In this document: in pieces, positions 25,236 through 33,255 of the stretch
Layout of the letters: the number at the start of each line of letters is the position of its first letter
Numbering within the stretch: position 1 is the first letter of the stretch
DNA from: Streptomyces thermolilacinus SPC6
GTDB taxonomy: Bacteria > Actinomycetota > Actinomycetes > Streptomycetales > Streptomycetaceae
NCBI RefSeq assembly: GCF_000478605.2
Contig: NZ_ASHX02000001.1
Span: forward strand, 868,001 to 932,000
Length of the DNA stretch: 64,000 bases
Reading direction: 5' to 3'
Notes under the pieces: model-generated
Told to the model about the DNA's origin: nothing
Database searches by the model: none
The model's input: only the letters and a program-made list of their open reading frames with translations
Position numbers and translations under genes: made by a program

Positions 25236-26588
25236 TCAGTCGCCTCCGGCCGGTCCGTCGGGGCCGGCGGGCCACGTCCGCTGGAGCCGGGTCAGCTCGC
25301 GTGCCTCCAGTACACGGGCGAGCTCCGCCATCCGCAGGCCGCGCCGCTCCAGGGCGGCCAGGGTGCGGGCGCCCTCGGCGTGGCGGTTCAGGAGGGTGTC
25401 GCCGCGCAGTTCGAGGTCGTCGGGGGCGGCCTCCAGGACGGCGGCGGGCAGTGCGACGGCGGTGTTCCAGCCGACGAGGGCGCCGATGTGACGGCACTCC
25501 GGTTCGGTCCACAGCAGACGCGGCGGTTGTGCCCCGGCGGCCCTGAGCACCCGCCACCAGGGGCTCGCCAGGCGCTCCTCGCGCAGCCGGAACACCTGCC
25601 GGGCCACGGCGAGGGCGACCGCGCACCACGGCCCGCCGCCCGCGTCGCCGCACGGCGGTCGGCCGAGCAGGGCGCGGGCGGCCGCGTCGAGCGGGCCCAC
25701 CGGGAAGGACGTGACGCAGCCGAGGCCGTGGAGGGACAGCCCGGCGGCGAGGGCGCGTTCCATGCCGGTGAAGTAGGCGTCGAGGACGCGGGCGTAGCGC
25801 TCGGCGCCGAAGATCAGGGTGACGTCCACGCCGACGCCCTCGGCGAGGCAGTCGCTGAGGGCCGTCATCCCCGCCGGGGTGGCGGGGATGCGGACGAGCA
25901 GGTTGGCGCGGCCCACGGCACGGCGCAGCGCGCGGGCGGCGGCGGTCAGGACCCGCGCGTCGTGGGCGGCGCGCGGATCGACCGGTACGGAGACGTGCCC
26001 GTGGCGTCCATCGGTCAGGCGGTGGACGCGGAGCAGCGCGTCGCAGGCCCGTCGGGCGGCGCCGGGTGAGGAGGGCGGGACCAGTGCGCCGACGAACGGC
26101 AGCGGGGGTTCGGGGATGGCCGGTTCCGAGCGGTCGGACGGCGGAACGGACGGCAGGGCCGGAGGCTGGACCGGGCACCCGGCGGGCGGCTGGGCCGGCT
26201 GTCCGATGGGCGGCTGGGCTAGGGGCGGGACCGGCTGCCCGGTGGACGGCCGCACCGGGGGCCCGGTGAGGGCCCGCCCGCGGTCCCCGACGGGCGGGGA
26301 GCCGGGCCTCCCGGTTGGCGGTGGGGCGGGCTGCCCGGGGGTGGCGGGTGGCGGTCCCGGGGCCTCCCGGAGCGGTCCGGGGCCCTCCCGGAGCCGTCCG
26401 GAGGCTTCGTGGAGCGGTCCGGGGGCCTGGTGGGCGGCCCCGGCCTGGCGTGCGGTCCCGTCACGGGCGGGCGCGGGCCCGCCGTGCGGCGCGTCGGCCG
26501 GGTGGGAGGCCGCCGCGCAGGACGCCCAGGGGGCGACGCCCTCGGCGGACAGCCGCTGGAGCAGCGCCGAGGCGGATTCCCTCTTCAT
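25236..26588 (-). CDS. Transaldolase-like protein lacking catalytic residues, with Pro-rich insert
   Basis: Residues 175-450 clearly follow transaldolase: ACDALLRVHRLTDGRHGHVS, VPVDPRAAHDARVL, then GRANLLVRIPATPAGM, DVTLIFGAERYARVLDAYFTGME and a C-terminal EWRGDTLL-like end. The Schiff-base Lys that normally sits in (I/V)KIPAT is Arg (about residue 233). At the N-terminus, LLQRLSAEGVAPW matches the start of the enzyme, but the following Asp and the G(V)T(S)NP loop are absent, replaced by some 140 residues of Pro/Gly-rich sequence. It therefore should not perform the pentose-phosphate transaldolase reaction. It may be a scaffold or regulatory pseudoenzyme. It is divergent from the beta-lactamase gene. 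Confidence 0.75.
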   Translation of the reverse strand: MKRESASALLQRLSAEGVAPWASCAAASHPADAPHGGPAPARDGTARQAGAAHQAPGPLHEASGRLREGPGPLREAPGPPPATPGQPAPPPTGRPGSPPVGDRGRALTGPPVRPSTGQPVPPLAQPPIGQPAQPPAGCPVQPPALPSVPPSDRSEPAIPEPPLPFVGALVPPSSPGAARRACDALLRVHRLTDGRHGHVSVPVDPRAAHDARVLTAAARALRRAVGRANLLVRIPATPAGMTALSDCLAEGVGVDVTLIFGAERYARVLDAYFTGMERALAAGLSLHGLGCVTSFPVGPLDAAARALLGRPPCGDAGGGPWCAVALAVARQVFRLREERLASPWWRVLRAAGAQPPRLLWTEPECRHIGALVGWNTAVALPAAVLEAAPDDLELRGDTLLNRHAEGARTLAALERRGLRMAELARVLEARELTRLQRTWPAGPDGPAGGD

Positions 26589-26770
26589 GGTCCGACCCTA
26601 GGGGCCCGCCCGGCGCCCGGGGAGTGGAACGGTACGTCTCTGTCACCTCGCTGCGGACCGCACGGCGGGGGGTCGGTTTTCGGCCGAGTGTGTGACGTGT
26701 GAAACCAGTGTTGCGGGAAGGGTCGTCGTGACGGTTGTCGTCCTGCTGTCGAGGTAAAGGGGCCTCCTTC

Positions 26771-27703
26771 GTGAAATCCACCGGTGCACGTCCGAACCGC
26801 CGTGCCGTCCTCGCCACGGGCGTGGGGGCCGCGCTGGCCGCCGCCGTGGCGGTGACCGGGCCCGCGCACGCCGCGTCAGCCCCCTCGGCGACGGGTCGGG
26901 GCGCGCGCGTCGAGGGTCTCCTGCGGGCGCTGGAGCTGACGCACGACGCGCGGCTCGGCGCGTTCGCGTACGACACGGGCACCGGGCGCACGGTGGCGTA
27001 CCGGGCGGACGAGCGCTTCCCGATGGCGTCGCTCTTCAAGACGATCGCCGTCGCCGCCGTGCTGCGGGACCTGGACCGCGACGGTGAGGTGCTCGCCCGG
27101 CGCGTCCACTACACGGCCCAGTACGTGAAGGACTCGGGCTACTCCCCCGTCACCGAGCTGCCGGAGAACGTGGCGAACGGGATGACCGTCGCCGAGCTCT
27201 GCGACGCCACGATCACCCGCAGCGACAACGCGGCGGGCAACCTGCTGCTGCGCGAGCTGGGCGGGCCGACCTCGGTGACCCGGTTCTGCCGGTCGATCGG
27301 CGACGACGTCACCCGGCTGGACCGCTGGGAGCCGGACCTGAACTCGGCGGAGCCCTGGCGGGTCACCGACACGACCACGCCGCGCGCCATCGGCCGCACG
27401 TACGGGCGGCTCGTCCTCGGCAACGTGCTGCCCGCGCACGACCGCGAGCGGCTGACGCGGTGGATGCTGGCCAACCAGACGAGCGACGAGCGGTTCCGCA
27501 AGGGCCTGCCCGAGGACTGGCTGCTGGCGGACAAGACCGGCGGCGGCGGATACGGCAGCAACAACAACGCGGGTGTCGCCTGGCCGCCCGGACGGCCGCC
27601 CGTCGTGCTTGCCGTCCAGACGACCCGGTTCACGCCGGACGCCACGGCCGACAACGAGCTGGTCGCCGAGGCGGCGCGGCTGCTCGCGGAGGCCATGAGC
27701 TGA
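26771..27703 (+). CDS. bla: Class A beta-lactamase
   Basis: From GTG 26771 the product has 310 residues, with an RR-containing, Tat-like signal (NRRAVLATGVGAALAAAVAV) and a likely cleavage after AHA at residue 34. All class A residues are in place: S87-L-F-K90 (Ambler S70 and K73) in PMASLFKT, S151-D-N153, E187 in RWEPDLN and K255-T-G. The enzyme hydrolyses beta-lactam rings via an acyl-serine intermediate outside the membrane. Length and motif spacing are normal, so it should be active; the substrate profile cannot be told. It stands alone with a hairpin about 30 nt downstream. An upstream ATG at 26735 would add an unlikely leader. Confidence 0.93.
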   Translation: MKSTGARPNRRAVLATGVGAALAAAVAVTGPAHAASAPSATGRGARVEGLLRALELTHDARLGAFAYDTGTGRTVAYRADERFPMASLFKTIAVAAVLRDLDRDGEVLARRVHYTAQYVKDSGYSPVTELPENVANGMTVAELCDATITRSDNAAGNLLLRELGGPTSVTRFCRSIGDDVTRLDRWEPDLNSAEPWRVTDTTTPRAIGRTYGRLVLGNVLPAHDRERLTRWMLANQTSDERFRKGLPEDWLLADKTGGGGYGSNNNAGVAWPPGRPPVVLAVQTTRFTPDATADNELVAEAARLLAEAMS

Positions 27704-28132
27704 GCCGGGGGCTGAACCACGGGCCGGTCGGGCCCGGCGCGGCGCCGGAGGGGTGCGCCGCGCCTGCGCCCCGGCCGTCCTCGGGCGGGGCGCAGGCGCG
27801 GGTCGGGACGGCGGGCGGGGGCGGGACCGGCGGACACGCGACGGTAGGCGCGGCAGGCGGGCGGGCGCAGGAGCACTGGGGGCGGGCGCGCCGGGCGCAG
27901 GCGCTGCGGGCAGGCGGTGGAGGCGTGGCGGGCAGGGCGCGCCGAGCGGGCGGCGGGCAGGCCGTCGCAGGCGTGGCGGGCGGGCGGGCGTGCCCCTCAT
28001 GGCCCTGTATGGCCGTACCCGGCGGCCGGGGCGGGGTCATGATGGGCGGTGGAGCCCGTTCCTCGCGCCCGCGCCGGTGTGCCCCCGGAGATTCAGGGCA
28101 CCCGCCGGGCGCCGACGCAAGGAGACGCCGCC
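27704..28132 (+). other. G-rich intergenic region
   Basis: These 429 bases lack a convincing gene on either strand. The plus strand is strongly G-biased and full of GGGC-type repeats. A 10-bp inverted repeat (27736-27745 with 27755-27764) is a likely terminator for the beta-lactamase gene. A four-run G stretch at 27805-27825 could fold into a G-quadruplex. The only other signal is the ribosome binding site AAGGAGA before the mutase gene. Confidence 0.5.
27736..27764 (+). terminator. Hairpin after beta-lactamase
   Basis: GGCGCGGCGC and GCGCCGCGCC pair over 10 bp around a 9-nt loop, 33 nt after the stop codon. Confidence 0.6.
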
Positions 28133-28924
28133 ATGAGCCCAGGCACGGACCGCAGCCCGGTGGTTCCCGCGCTGCGGTCCGCGCGTGCCGTCGTGTTCGA
28201 CACGGACGGGGTGCTCACCGACTCGGCGCGGGTCCACGCGGCGGCGTGGAAGGACGCCTTCGACGCCCATCTGGAAGCCCTGCCGCCCGGCGCCGCGAAC
28301 GCCCCGGCCCGGCGCCCCTTCGACGCGGCCGAGGAGTACCGGAGGTACGTGGACGGGCGCTCTCGGCGGGACGGGGCGGAGGCGTTCCTCGCGGCGCGGG
28401 GACTGCCCGCCGGTCCGGCCGCCGTGGAGGCCGTCGCCGCCGACAAGGAGCGCCGCTTCACCGAACGGCTGCGGGCCCGCCCGGTGGACGCCTACCCGGG
28501 CTCGGTGCGGCTGCTGCGGGCGCTGCGCGGGGCGGGGGTGCCGATGGCGGCGGCCTCGGCGTCCCGGCACGCCCGTGAGCTGCTGGAGGGCGCGGGTCTC
28601 CTCGACCTGTTCGACGCGGTGGTGGACGGGGTGGAGTCGGCCCGGCTGGGGCTGCCCGGCAAGCCCGATCCGGCGCTGTTCCTGGAGGCCGCGCGGCGGC
28701 TGGGCGTGCCGGCGGGCGAGTGCGCGCTGGTGGAGGACGCTCTCGCGGGCGTGGAAGCGGGGCGGCGGGGCCGGTTCGGACTGGTCGTGGGCGTGGACCG
28801 GTCGCCAAACGCGGGACCCGGTGCCGGTACGGGCGCGGCGGACGCGTTGCGGCGGCACGGCGCCGACCTCGTCGTCAGGGACCTCGCGGAGCTGCTCGCC
28901 GTACGGGAGGGACAGCCGTCATGA
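28133..28924 (+). CDS. Beta-phosphoglucomutase-like HAD hydrolase
   Basis: The ATG has AAGGAGA upstream, giving 263 residues. HAD motif I is VVFDTDGVLTDSARVHAAAW, with both the nucleophile and the general acid Asp; motif II lies in AAASASRHARELL; motif III is GKPDPALFLEAARRLGV; motif IV is LVEDALAGVEAG. The cap segment matches the beta-PGM subgroup, which converts beta-glucose 1-phosphate to glucose 6-phosphate. The stop overlaps the start of a GH65 phosphorylase (ATGA), the classical partner: the phosphorylase releases beta-glucose 1-phosphate and this mutase channels it to glycolysis. A Gly/Asn-rich insert (PNAGPGAGTGAADAL) lies near the C-terminus. Confidence 0.93.
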   Translation: MSPGTDRSPVVPALRSARAVVFDTDGVLTDSARVHAAAWKDAFDAHLEALPPGAANAPARRPFDAAEEYRRYVDGRSRRDGAEAFLAARGLPAGPAAVEAVAADKERRFTERLRARPVDAYPGSVRLLRALRGAGVPMAAASASRHARELLEGAGLLDLFDAVVDGVESARLGLPGKPDPALFLEAARRLGVPAGECALVEDALAGVEAGRRGRFGLVVGVDRSPNAGPGAGTGAADALRRHGADLVVRDLAELLAVREGQPS

Positions 28925-31302
28925 GCGACTGGACATGGGAGTTCGAGGGGTACGCCGCCGATCAGGAGGCGCTGCGGGAGGCGCTGTGCACCCTCGGCAA
29001 CGGCTACTTCGCCACGCGCGGCGCGCTCCCGGAGTGCGAGGCGGACGGCACCCACTACCCGGGGACGTACGTCGCGGGCTGCTACGACCGGCTCAGGTCG
29101 GAGGTGGCCGGGCGGAGCGTCGAGAACGAGGACGTGGTGAACCTGCCGAACTGGCTGCCGCTGCGCTACCGGGTGGCCGACGGGCCGGAGCCGGGGCCGT
29201 GGCTGGCGCCTGCGCACGAGTTCCTCACCGACCACGCGCTCTCCCTCGACCTGCGCGGCGGGGTGCTGGAGCGGCGCAGCCGGTACGAGGACGACGACGG
29301 GCGGCGCCTCGCGGTGCGGCAGCTGCGGCTGGTCCACATGGGCGACCCGCACGTGGCGGCGCTGCGCACCGAGTTCACCGCCGAGAACTGGGCGGGGGCG
29401 CTGGAGGTGGAGGCGGCGCTGGACGGGGCGGTCGCGAACACGGGCGTGGCACGGTACCGACAGCTGGCGTCGCGGCACCTGAGGGGCGTGGTGACCGGTG
29501 ACACGGAGGGCGACCGGGTGTGGCTGTCCTGCCGTACGGCGTCGTCGGAGGTGCGGATCGCGCTGGCCGCGCGGACGACGGCGCCCGAGGACGCCGAGGT
29601 GGTGCACGGGCCGGGCCGTGTGACGCAGCGGTACCGGCTGACTCTCCAGCCGGGCGCGACGGTCGTGGTGGACAAGGTGGTGGCGCTGCACACCTCGCAC
29701 GACCCGGCGATCGCCGACCCGCTGCACGCGGCGGTGGACCGGGTGGGCCGGGCGGACGGCTTCGGCGAGCTGCTGGCGTCGCACAGGACGGCGTGGCAGC
29801 AGCTGTGGCGGCGCGCTGAGCTGGAGGTGCCGGACAAGGCGGGCCGCATCCTGCGGCTGCACCTGTTCCACGTGCTGCAGACGCTGTCGCCGCACACCGC
29901 CGACCTGGACGTGGGCGTCCCGGCGCGCGGGCTGCACGGGGAGGCGTACCGGGGGCACGTGTTCTGGGACGAGCTGTTCGTGCTGCCGTACCTGAACCTG
30001 CACTTCCCCGAGGTGTCGCGGGCCCTGCTGACGTACCGTCACCGCCGTCTCGGCGCGGCGCGGTTCGCGGCGCGGGACGCGGGCCGGTCCGGGGCGATGT
30101 ACCCGTGGCAGAGCGGCAGCGACGGGCGGGAGGAGACGCAGCGGCTGCACCTCAACCCCCGGTCGGGGCGCTGGCTGCCGGACCACTCGCGCCTCCAGCA
30201 CCATGTGGGGTCGGCCATCGCGTACAACGTCTGGCGGTACTGGGAGGCGACCGGGGACGACGAGTTCCTGCACACCAAGGGCGCCGAGATGCTGCTGGAG
30301 ATCGCCCGGTTCTGGGCTGACTCGGCGCAGTGGGACGAGGCGCTCGACCGGTACCGCATCCGCGGGGTGATGGGGCCCGACGAGTACCACGACGCGTATC
30401 CGGGGGCGCGGCGGCCGGGCCTGGACGACAACGCGTACACGAACGTGACGGCCGCCTGGGTGCTGGCGCGGGCGCTGGAGCTGATGGCGGAGCTGCCGGA
30501 GCCGCGGCGGCGGGAGCTGGAGGAGCGGATCGGGCTGCACCACAGCGAGCTCGCGCTGTGGGAGGACGTGTCGCGGCGGCTGTACGTGCCGTTCCACGAC
30601 GGGGTGATCAGCCAGTTCCACGGGTACGGGGAGCTGGCCGAGCTGGACTGGGAGGGGCTGCGGCACAAGTACGGGGACATCCGGCGGCTGGACCGCATCC
30701 TGGAGGCGGAGGGCGACTCGGTCAACCGCTACCAGGCGTCCAAGCAGGCGGACGTGCTGATGCTCGGCTACCTGTTCCCGCCCGCCGAGTTGCGGGGGCT
30801 GCTGCGGCGGCTGGGGCACGTGCTGGACGACGAGACGTGGTGGCGGACCGTCGACTACTACCTGCGGCGCACGAGCCACGGTTCGACGCTGAGCGTGCTG
30901 GTGCACGGGTGGGTGCTGGCGCGGGTGCGGCGGGCGGGCGCGTGGGAGTTCTGCCAGGAGGCGCTGGAGGCGGACATCGCGGACGTGCACGGCGGGACGA
31001 CCGGCGAGGGCATCCACCTGGGGGCGATGGCGGGCACCCTGGACCTGGTGCAGCGGGGGCTGACCGGCCTGGAGACGCGGGGCGGGTCGCTGCGGCTGGA
31101 CCCGGTGCGGCTCCCGGAGCTGTCGGAGTACGCGTTCACGCTGCGCTTCCACGGGCACTGGGGGGTGCGGCTGCGGATGACGCCGGAGAGCCTGCACGTG
31201 GCCGTGCCGGAGTCGGGGGTCGCGCCGATCGACATCGAGCTGCCGGGCACGGCGGTGTCCATCGAGCCGGGCCGCTCGGTGCGGCTGCCGCTGCCGGAGT
31301 AG
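28921..31302 (+). CDS. Glycoside hydrolase family 65 disaccharide phosphorylase
   Basis: The 793-residue protein starts LREALCTLGNGYFATRGALP, the N-terminal signature of GH65, and contains GHVFWDELFVLPYLNLHFPE and MGPDEYHDAYPG, where the catalytic general acid is Glu488. Further family elements are NRYQASKQADVLMLGYLFPP, SHGSTLSVLVHGWVLARV and the histidine-rich KH/HGSTLS site that binds phosphate. GH65 members phosphorolyse alpha-linked disaccharides (maltose, trehalose, kojibiose, nigerose) with inversion to beta-glucose 1-phosphate; the exact substrate is not decided by sequence alone. No signal peptide, so it acts in the cytoplasm. It is coupled to the mutase gene by ATGA. Confidence 0.93.
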   Translation: MSDWTWEFEGYAADQEALREALCTLGNGYFATRGALPECEADGTHYPGTYVAGCYDRLRSEVAGRSVENEDVVNLPNWLPLRYRVADGPEPGPWLAPAHEFLTDHALSLDLRGGVLERRSRYEDDDGRRLAVRQLRLVHMGDPHVAALRTEFTAENWAGALEVEAALDGAVANTGVARYRQLASRHLRGVVTGDTEGDRVWLSCRTASSEVRIALAARTTAPEDAEVVHGPGRVTQRYRLTLQPGATVVVDKVVALHTSHDPAIADPLHAAVDRVGRADGFGELLASHRTAWQQLWRRAELEVPDKAGRILRLHLFHVLQTLSPHTADLDVGVPARGLHGEAYRGHVFWDELFVLPYLNLHFPEVSRALLTYRHRRLGAARFAARDAGRSGAMYPWQSGSDGREETQRLHLNPRSGRWLPDHSRLQHHVGSAIAYNVWRYWEATGDDEFLHTKGAEMLLEIARFWADSAQWDEALDRYRIRGVMGPDEYHDAYPGARRPGLDDNAYTNVTAAWVLARALELMAELPEPRRRELEERIGLHHSELALWEDVSRRLYVPFHDGVISQFHGYGELAELDWEGLRHKYGDIRRLDRILEAEGDSVNRYQASKQADVLMLGYLFPPAELRGLLRRLGHVLDDETWWRTVDYYLRRTSHGSTLSVLVHGWVLARVRRAGAWEFCQEALEADIADVHGGTTGEGIHLGAMAGTLDLVQRGLTGLETRGGSLRLDPVRLPELSEYAFTLRFHGHWGVRLRMTPESLHVAVPESGVAPIDIELPGTAVSIEPGRSVRLPLPE

Positions 31303-31352
31303 GCGCGCCAGGAGCCGTTCCCGGCCGGTCGCTCACCTCCGCGCGGAGGCGC

Positions 31353-31378
31353 CGCCCCCACGGGCTCGCGTGGGGGCG
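31353..31378 (+). terminator. Hairpin after the GH65 gene
   Basis: A 10-bp stem (31353-31362 with 31369-31378, core CCCCCACG and CGTGGGGG) with a 6-nt loop follows the stop by about 50 nt. Confidence 0.65.
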
Positions 31379-31522
31379 CCCGCCCTCAAGGAGTCAGGTC
31401 GAGTACGCGGACGCGCTCTCCCACCCCCCGCTGTGGTGCTGTGGTGGCGATGATCGCTCCGTCGGGGCGGTCCGTGGTGGGCTGTGCCGCGTACTGGCCG
31501 TGTGCCGTCGCCCATGCCTCGC

Positions 31523-31546
31523 GGGTACGGGTACGTACCCGTGCCC
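31523..31546. promoter_or_regulatory. 24-bp near-perfect palindrome
   Basis: The central 16 bp (31527-31542, ACGGGTACGTACCCGT) is a perfect palindrome, and flanking GGGT and GCCC extend it to 12-bp arms with one mismatch. It lies about 230 bp upstream of the iron box and looks like a dimeric regulator site. Confidence 0.45.
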
Positions 31547-31762
31547 CGTCAGAGGGAGATCCGCACCACCGAGGCGCATCCGTGGGCCGCGCGATGAGGC
31601 CCCGTACGCCCCGCGCGGCCCGTTCCGGCGCGGAGCACACGGCTGGTGAGGGGAATGCGACACGCCGTGTGATCTGCGGACATGACGGTTCGGCGGCCAC
31701 AACGGGGGGCGCGAGGAGCGGAGTTGGCGCCCCTCCACGGTGGAACGCGCTGACGCAAACCC

Positions 31763-31790
31763 TTGATCTTCTCGCAGGTTAGGCTAACCT
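31763..31790 (+). promoter_or_regulatory. Promoter of the siderophore operon
   Basis: TTGATC (31763-31768) and TAACCT (31785-31790) are 16 nt apart. The -10 element lies within the iron box, so repressor binding would block RNA polymerase. Confidence 0.6.
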
Positions 31791-31792
31791 AA
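31774..31792 (+). promoter_or_regulatory. Iron box (IdeR/DmdR/DtxR-family operator)
   Basis: The 19-bp site GCAGGTTAGGCTAACCTAA matches the actinobacterial consensus TTAGGTTAGGCTAACCTAA at 17 positions. DmdR1/IdeR repressors loaded with Fe(II) bind such sites and shut down siderophore genes when iron is plentiful. Confidence 0.9.
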
Positions 31793-31805
31793 CTTTCCGT
31801 AGGCG

Positions 31806-31826
31806 GCGGTGGGCCACCCCCACCGC
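31806..31826 (+). promoter_or_regulatory. Leader stem-loop after the iron box
   Basis: GCGGTGGG and CCCACCGC form a perfect 8-bp stem with a 5-nt loop, about 15 nt downstream of the iron box within the predicted transcript. Confidence 0.45.
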
Positions 31827-31841
31827 GCCGCCTGCCGTGTG

Positions 31842-31877
31842 TGTGCCTTGTGCGCCCTGTGCGCCTTGTGCGCCTTG
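31842..31877 (+). repeat. 9-bp tandem repeat in the operon leader
   Basis: Four units of the type TGCGCCTTG follow each other. They are in frame with the first gene and would encode Cys-Ala-Pro repeats if translation began at GTG 31837. Confidence 0.8.
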
Positions 31878-31914
31878 TGCGCGACCCCCGCAACACGACC
31901 GAAGGGCATCCGCC

Positions 31915-33255
31915 ATGCCGAACGGTGCGCTGCGCGCCGAGCTTCTCGAGCGCCAGGAGCGACGCGAGTCCTCCGCCCGTACCTACGCCAGCACCCTGCC
32001 CGTCGCCCCCGTGCACGCCGCCGGCGCGGTGATCACCGGCGCTGACGGCCGCACCTACCTGGACTGCCTCTCCGGCGCGGGCACCCTCGCGCTCGGGCAC
32101 AACCACCCGGCCACCGTCGCGGCCCTCCAGTCGGTCCTCGCCTCGGGCGCGCCGCTGCACACTCTGGACATGATCACCCCTCAGAAGGACGCCTTCTCCG
32201 GGGAGTTACTCCGTCGGCTGCCCGGCGGTCTAAGGGACACGGCGCGGCTGCACTTCTGCAGCCCCGCCGGTACGGACGCCGTCGAGGCGGCCCTGAAACT
32301 GGCCCGGCACGCCACCGGGCGGCGCGGGATCGTCGCCTTCACCGGCGCGTACCACGGGATGACGCTCGGCGCGTCGGCCGTGTCGGGGCCGCCCCGGATG
32401 AGCGGCGCGGTCGGCGCGGACGGCGTCCCGGTGACCCGGCTGCCCTACCCGTACGGGATGCGCTGCGCGTTCGGCACGGGCGACTCCGACCGGTCCGGGG
32501 AGCTGTCGGCGCGGCTGCTGGAGAGCCTCCTCACGGACCCGAGCAGCGGGGTCGGACCGCCCGCCGCGGTCATCCTGGAGGTCGTGCAGGGCGAGGGCGG
32601 CGTCGTGGAGGGCCCGGACGGGTGGCTGCGGGAGGTCCGCCGGATCACCGAGGAGCACGGCGTCGTCCTGGTGATCGACGAGGTGCAGACCGGCATCGGA
32701 CGCACCGGCCACTACTGGGCCTGCGAACGCGCCGGGGTCACGCCCGACGTGCTGGTCACGTCCAAGGCCGTCGGCGGCGGACTGCCGCTCGCGCTCATCG
32801 CGTACCGCCCCGAACTGGACACCTGGCGCCCCGGCCACCACACCGGCACCTTCCGCGGCAACACGCTCGCCATGGTCGCCGGGGAGATCACCCTCCGCAC
32901 GGTCGCCGAGGAGCAACTGGCCGAGCGCGCGCTGAAACTGGGCGAGCGGATGCGGCGCGGCCTGCGCGAGATCGCCGCCCACGACCCGTCGCTCGGCGAG
33001 GTGCGCGGGCGCGGCCTGATGACCGGCGTCGAGCTGGTGGACCTCGACGGCACGCCCGACCGGTACGGCGTCCCGCCCGGCGACCCCGTGCGGGCCCGCG
33101 CGGTCCGCGCGGCCTGCCTCGACCTCGGGCTGATCCTGGAGCTCGGCGGCCGTGACGACACGGTCGTACGGCTGCTGCCGCCGCTGGTCCTCACCGAGGA
33201 GCAGGCCGACTCCGTCGTGGAGCGCCTCGCCGCCGCCCTGGAGAGCACCCGGTGA
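31915..33255 (+). CDS. Diaminobutyrate-2-oxoglutarate aminotransferase (class III PLP)
   Basis: The ATG at 31915 follows GAAGGG; 446 residues. Class III aminotransferase features are DCLSGAGTLALGHNHP, the cofactor site VVLVIDEVQTGIGRTG and the PLP-binding Lys284 in TSKAVGGGLPLA. The whole pattern matches DABA aminotransferases such as RhbA (rhizobactin 1021) and EctB-like enzymes, which make L-2,4-diaminobutyrate from aspartate beta-semialdehyde with Glu as donor. As first gene of an iron-box operon, followed at once by a DABA decarboxylase-like gene, its role in forming 1,3-diaminopropane for a siderophore is strongly suggested. It overlaps the next gene by GTGA. Confidence 0.92.
   Translation: MPNGALRAELLERQERRESSARTYASTLPVAPVHAAGAVITGADGRTYLDCLSGAGTLALGHNHPATVAALQSVLASGAPLHTLDMITPQKDAFSGELLRRLPGGLRDTARLHFCSPAGTDAVEAALKLARHATGRRGIVAFTGAYHGMTLGASAVSGPPRMSGAVGADGVPVTRLPYPYGMRCAFGTGDSDRSGELSARLLESLLTDPSSGVGPPAAVILEVVQGEGGVVEGPDGWLREVRRITEEHGVVLVIDEVQTGIGRTGHYWACERAGVTPDVLVTSKAVGGGLPLALIAYRPELDTWRPGHHTGTFRGNTLAMVAGEITLRTVAEEQLAERALKLGERMRRGLREIAAHDPSLGEVRGRGLMTGVELVDLDGTPDRYGVPPGDPVRARAVRAACLDLGLILELGGRDDTVVRLLPPLVLTEEQADSVVERLAAALESTR

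Larger units (their letters stand above)
31303..31914 (+). other. Control region of the siderophore operon
   Basis: No gene is convincing in these 612 bases. They hold the hairpin ending the GH65 unit, a near-perfect 24-bp palindrome at 31523-31546, an iron box with an overlapping promoter, a leader stem-loop and a 9-bp tandem repeat. The leader from the predicted start to ATG 31915 is about 115 nt. Confidence 0.7.

Noticed and set aside
27630..28040. Cys/Pro-rich minus-strand frame after beta-lactamase
   Set aside because: Composition is explained by the G-rich plus strand; it overlaps the beta-lactamase end and has no ribosome binding site.
28492..31197. Minus-strand frame of 901 codons over GH65
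   Set aside because: Arg/His/Val-rich shadow; the GH65 gene on the plus strand has complete motifs.
31837..31914. Upstream GTG giving a Cys-rich N-terminus to the aminotransferase
   Set aside because: No ribosome binding site before it, whereas GAAGGG precedes ATG 31915; kept only as a finding on the leader.
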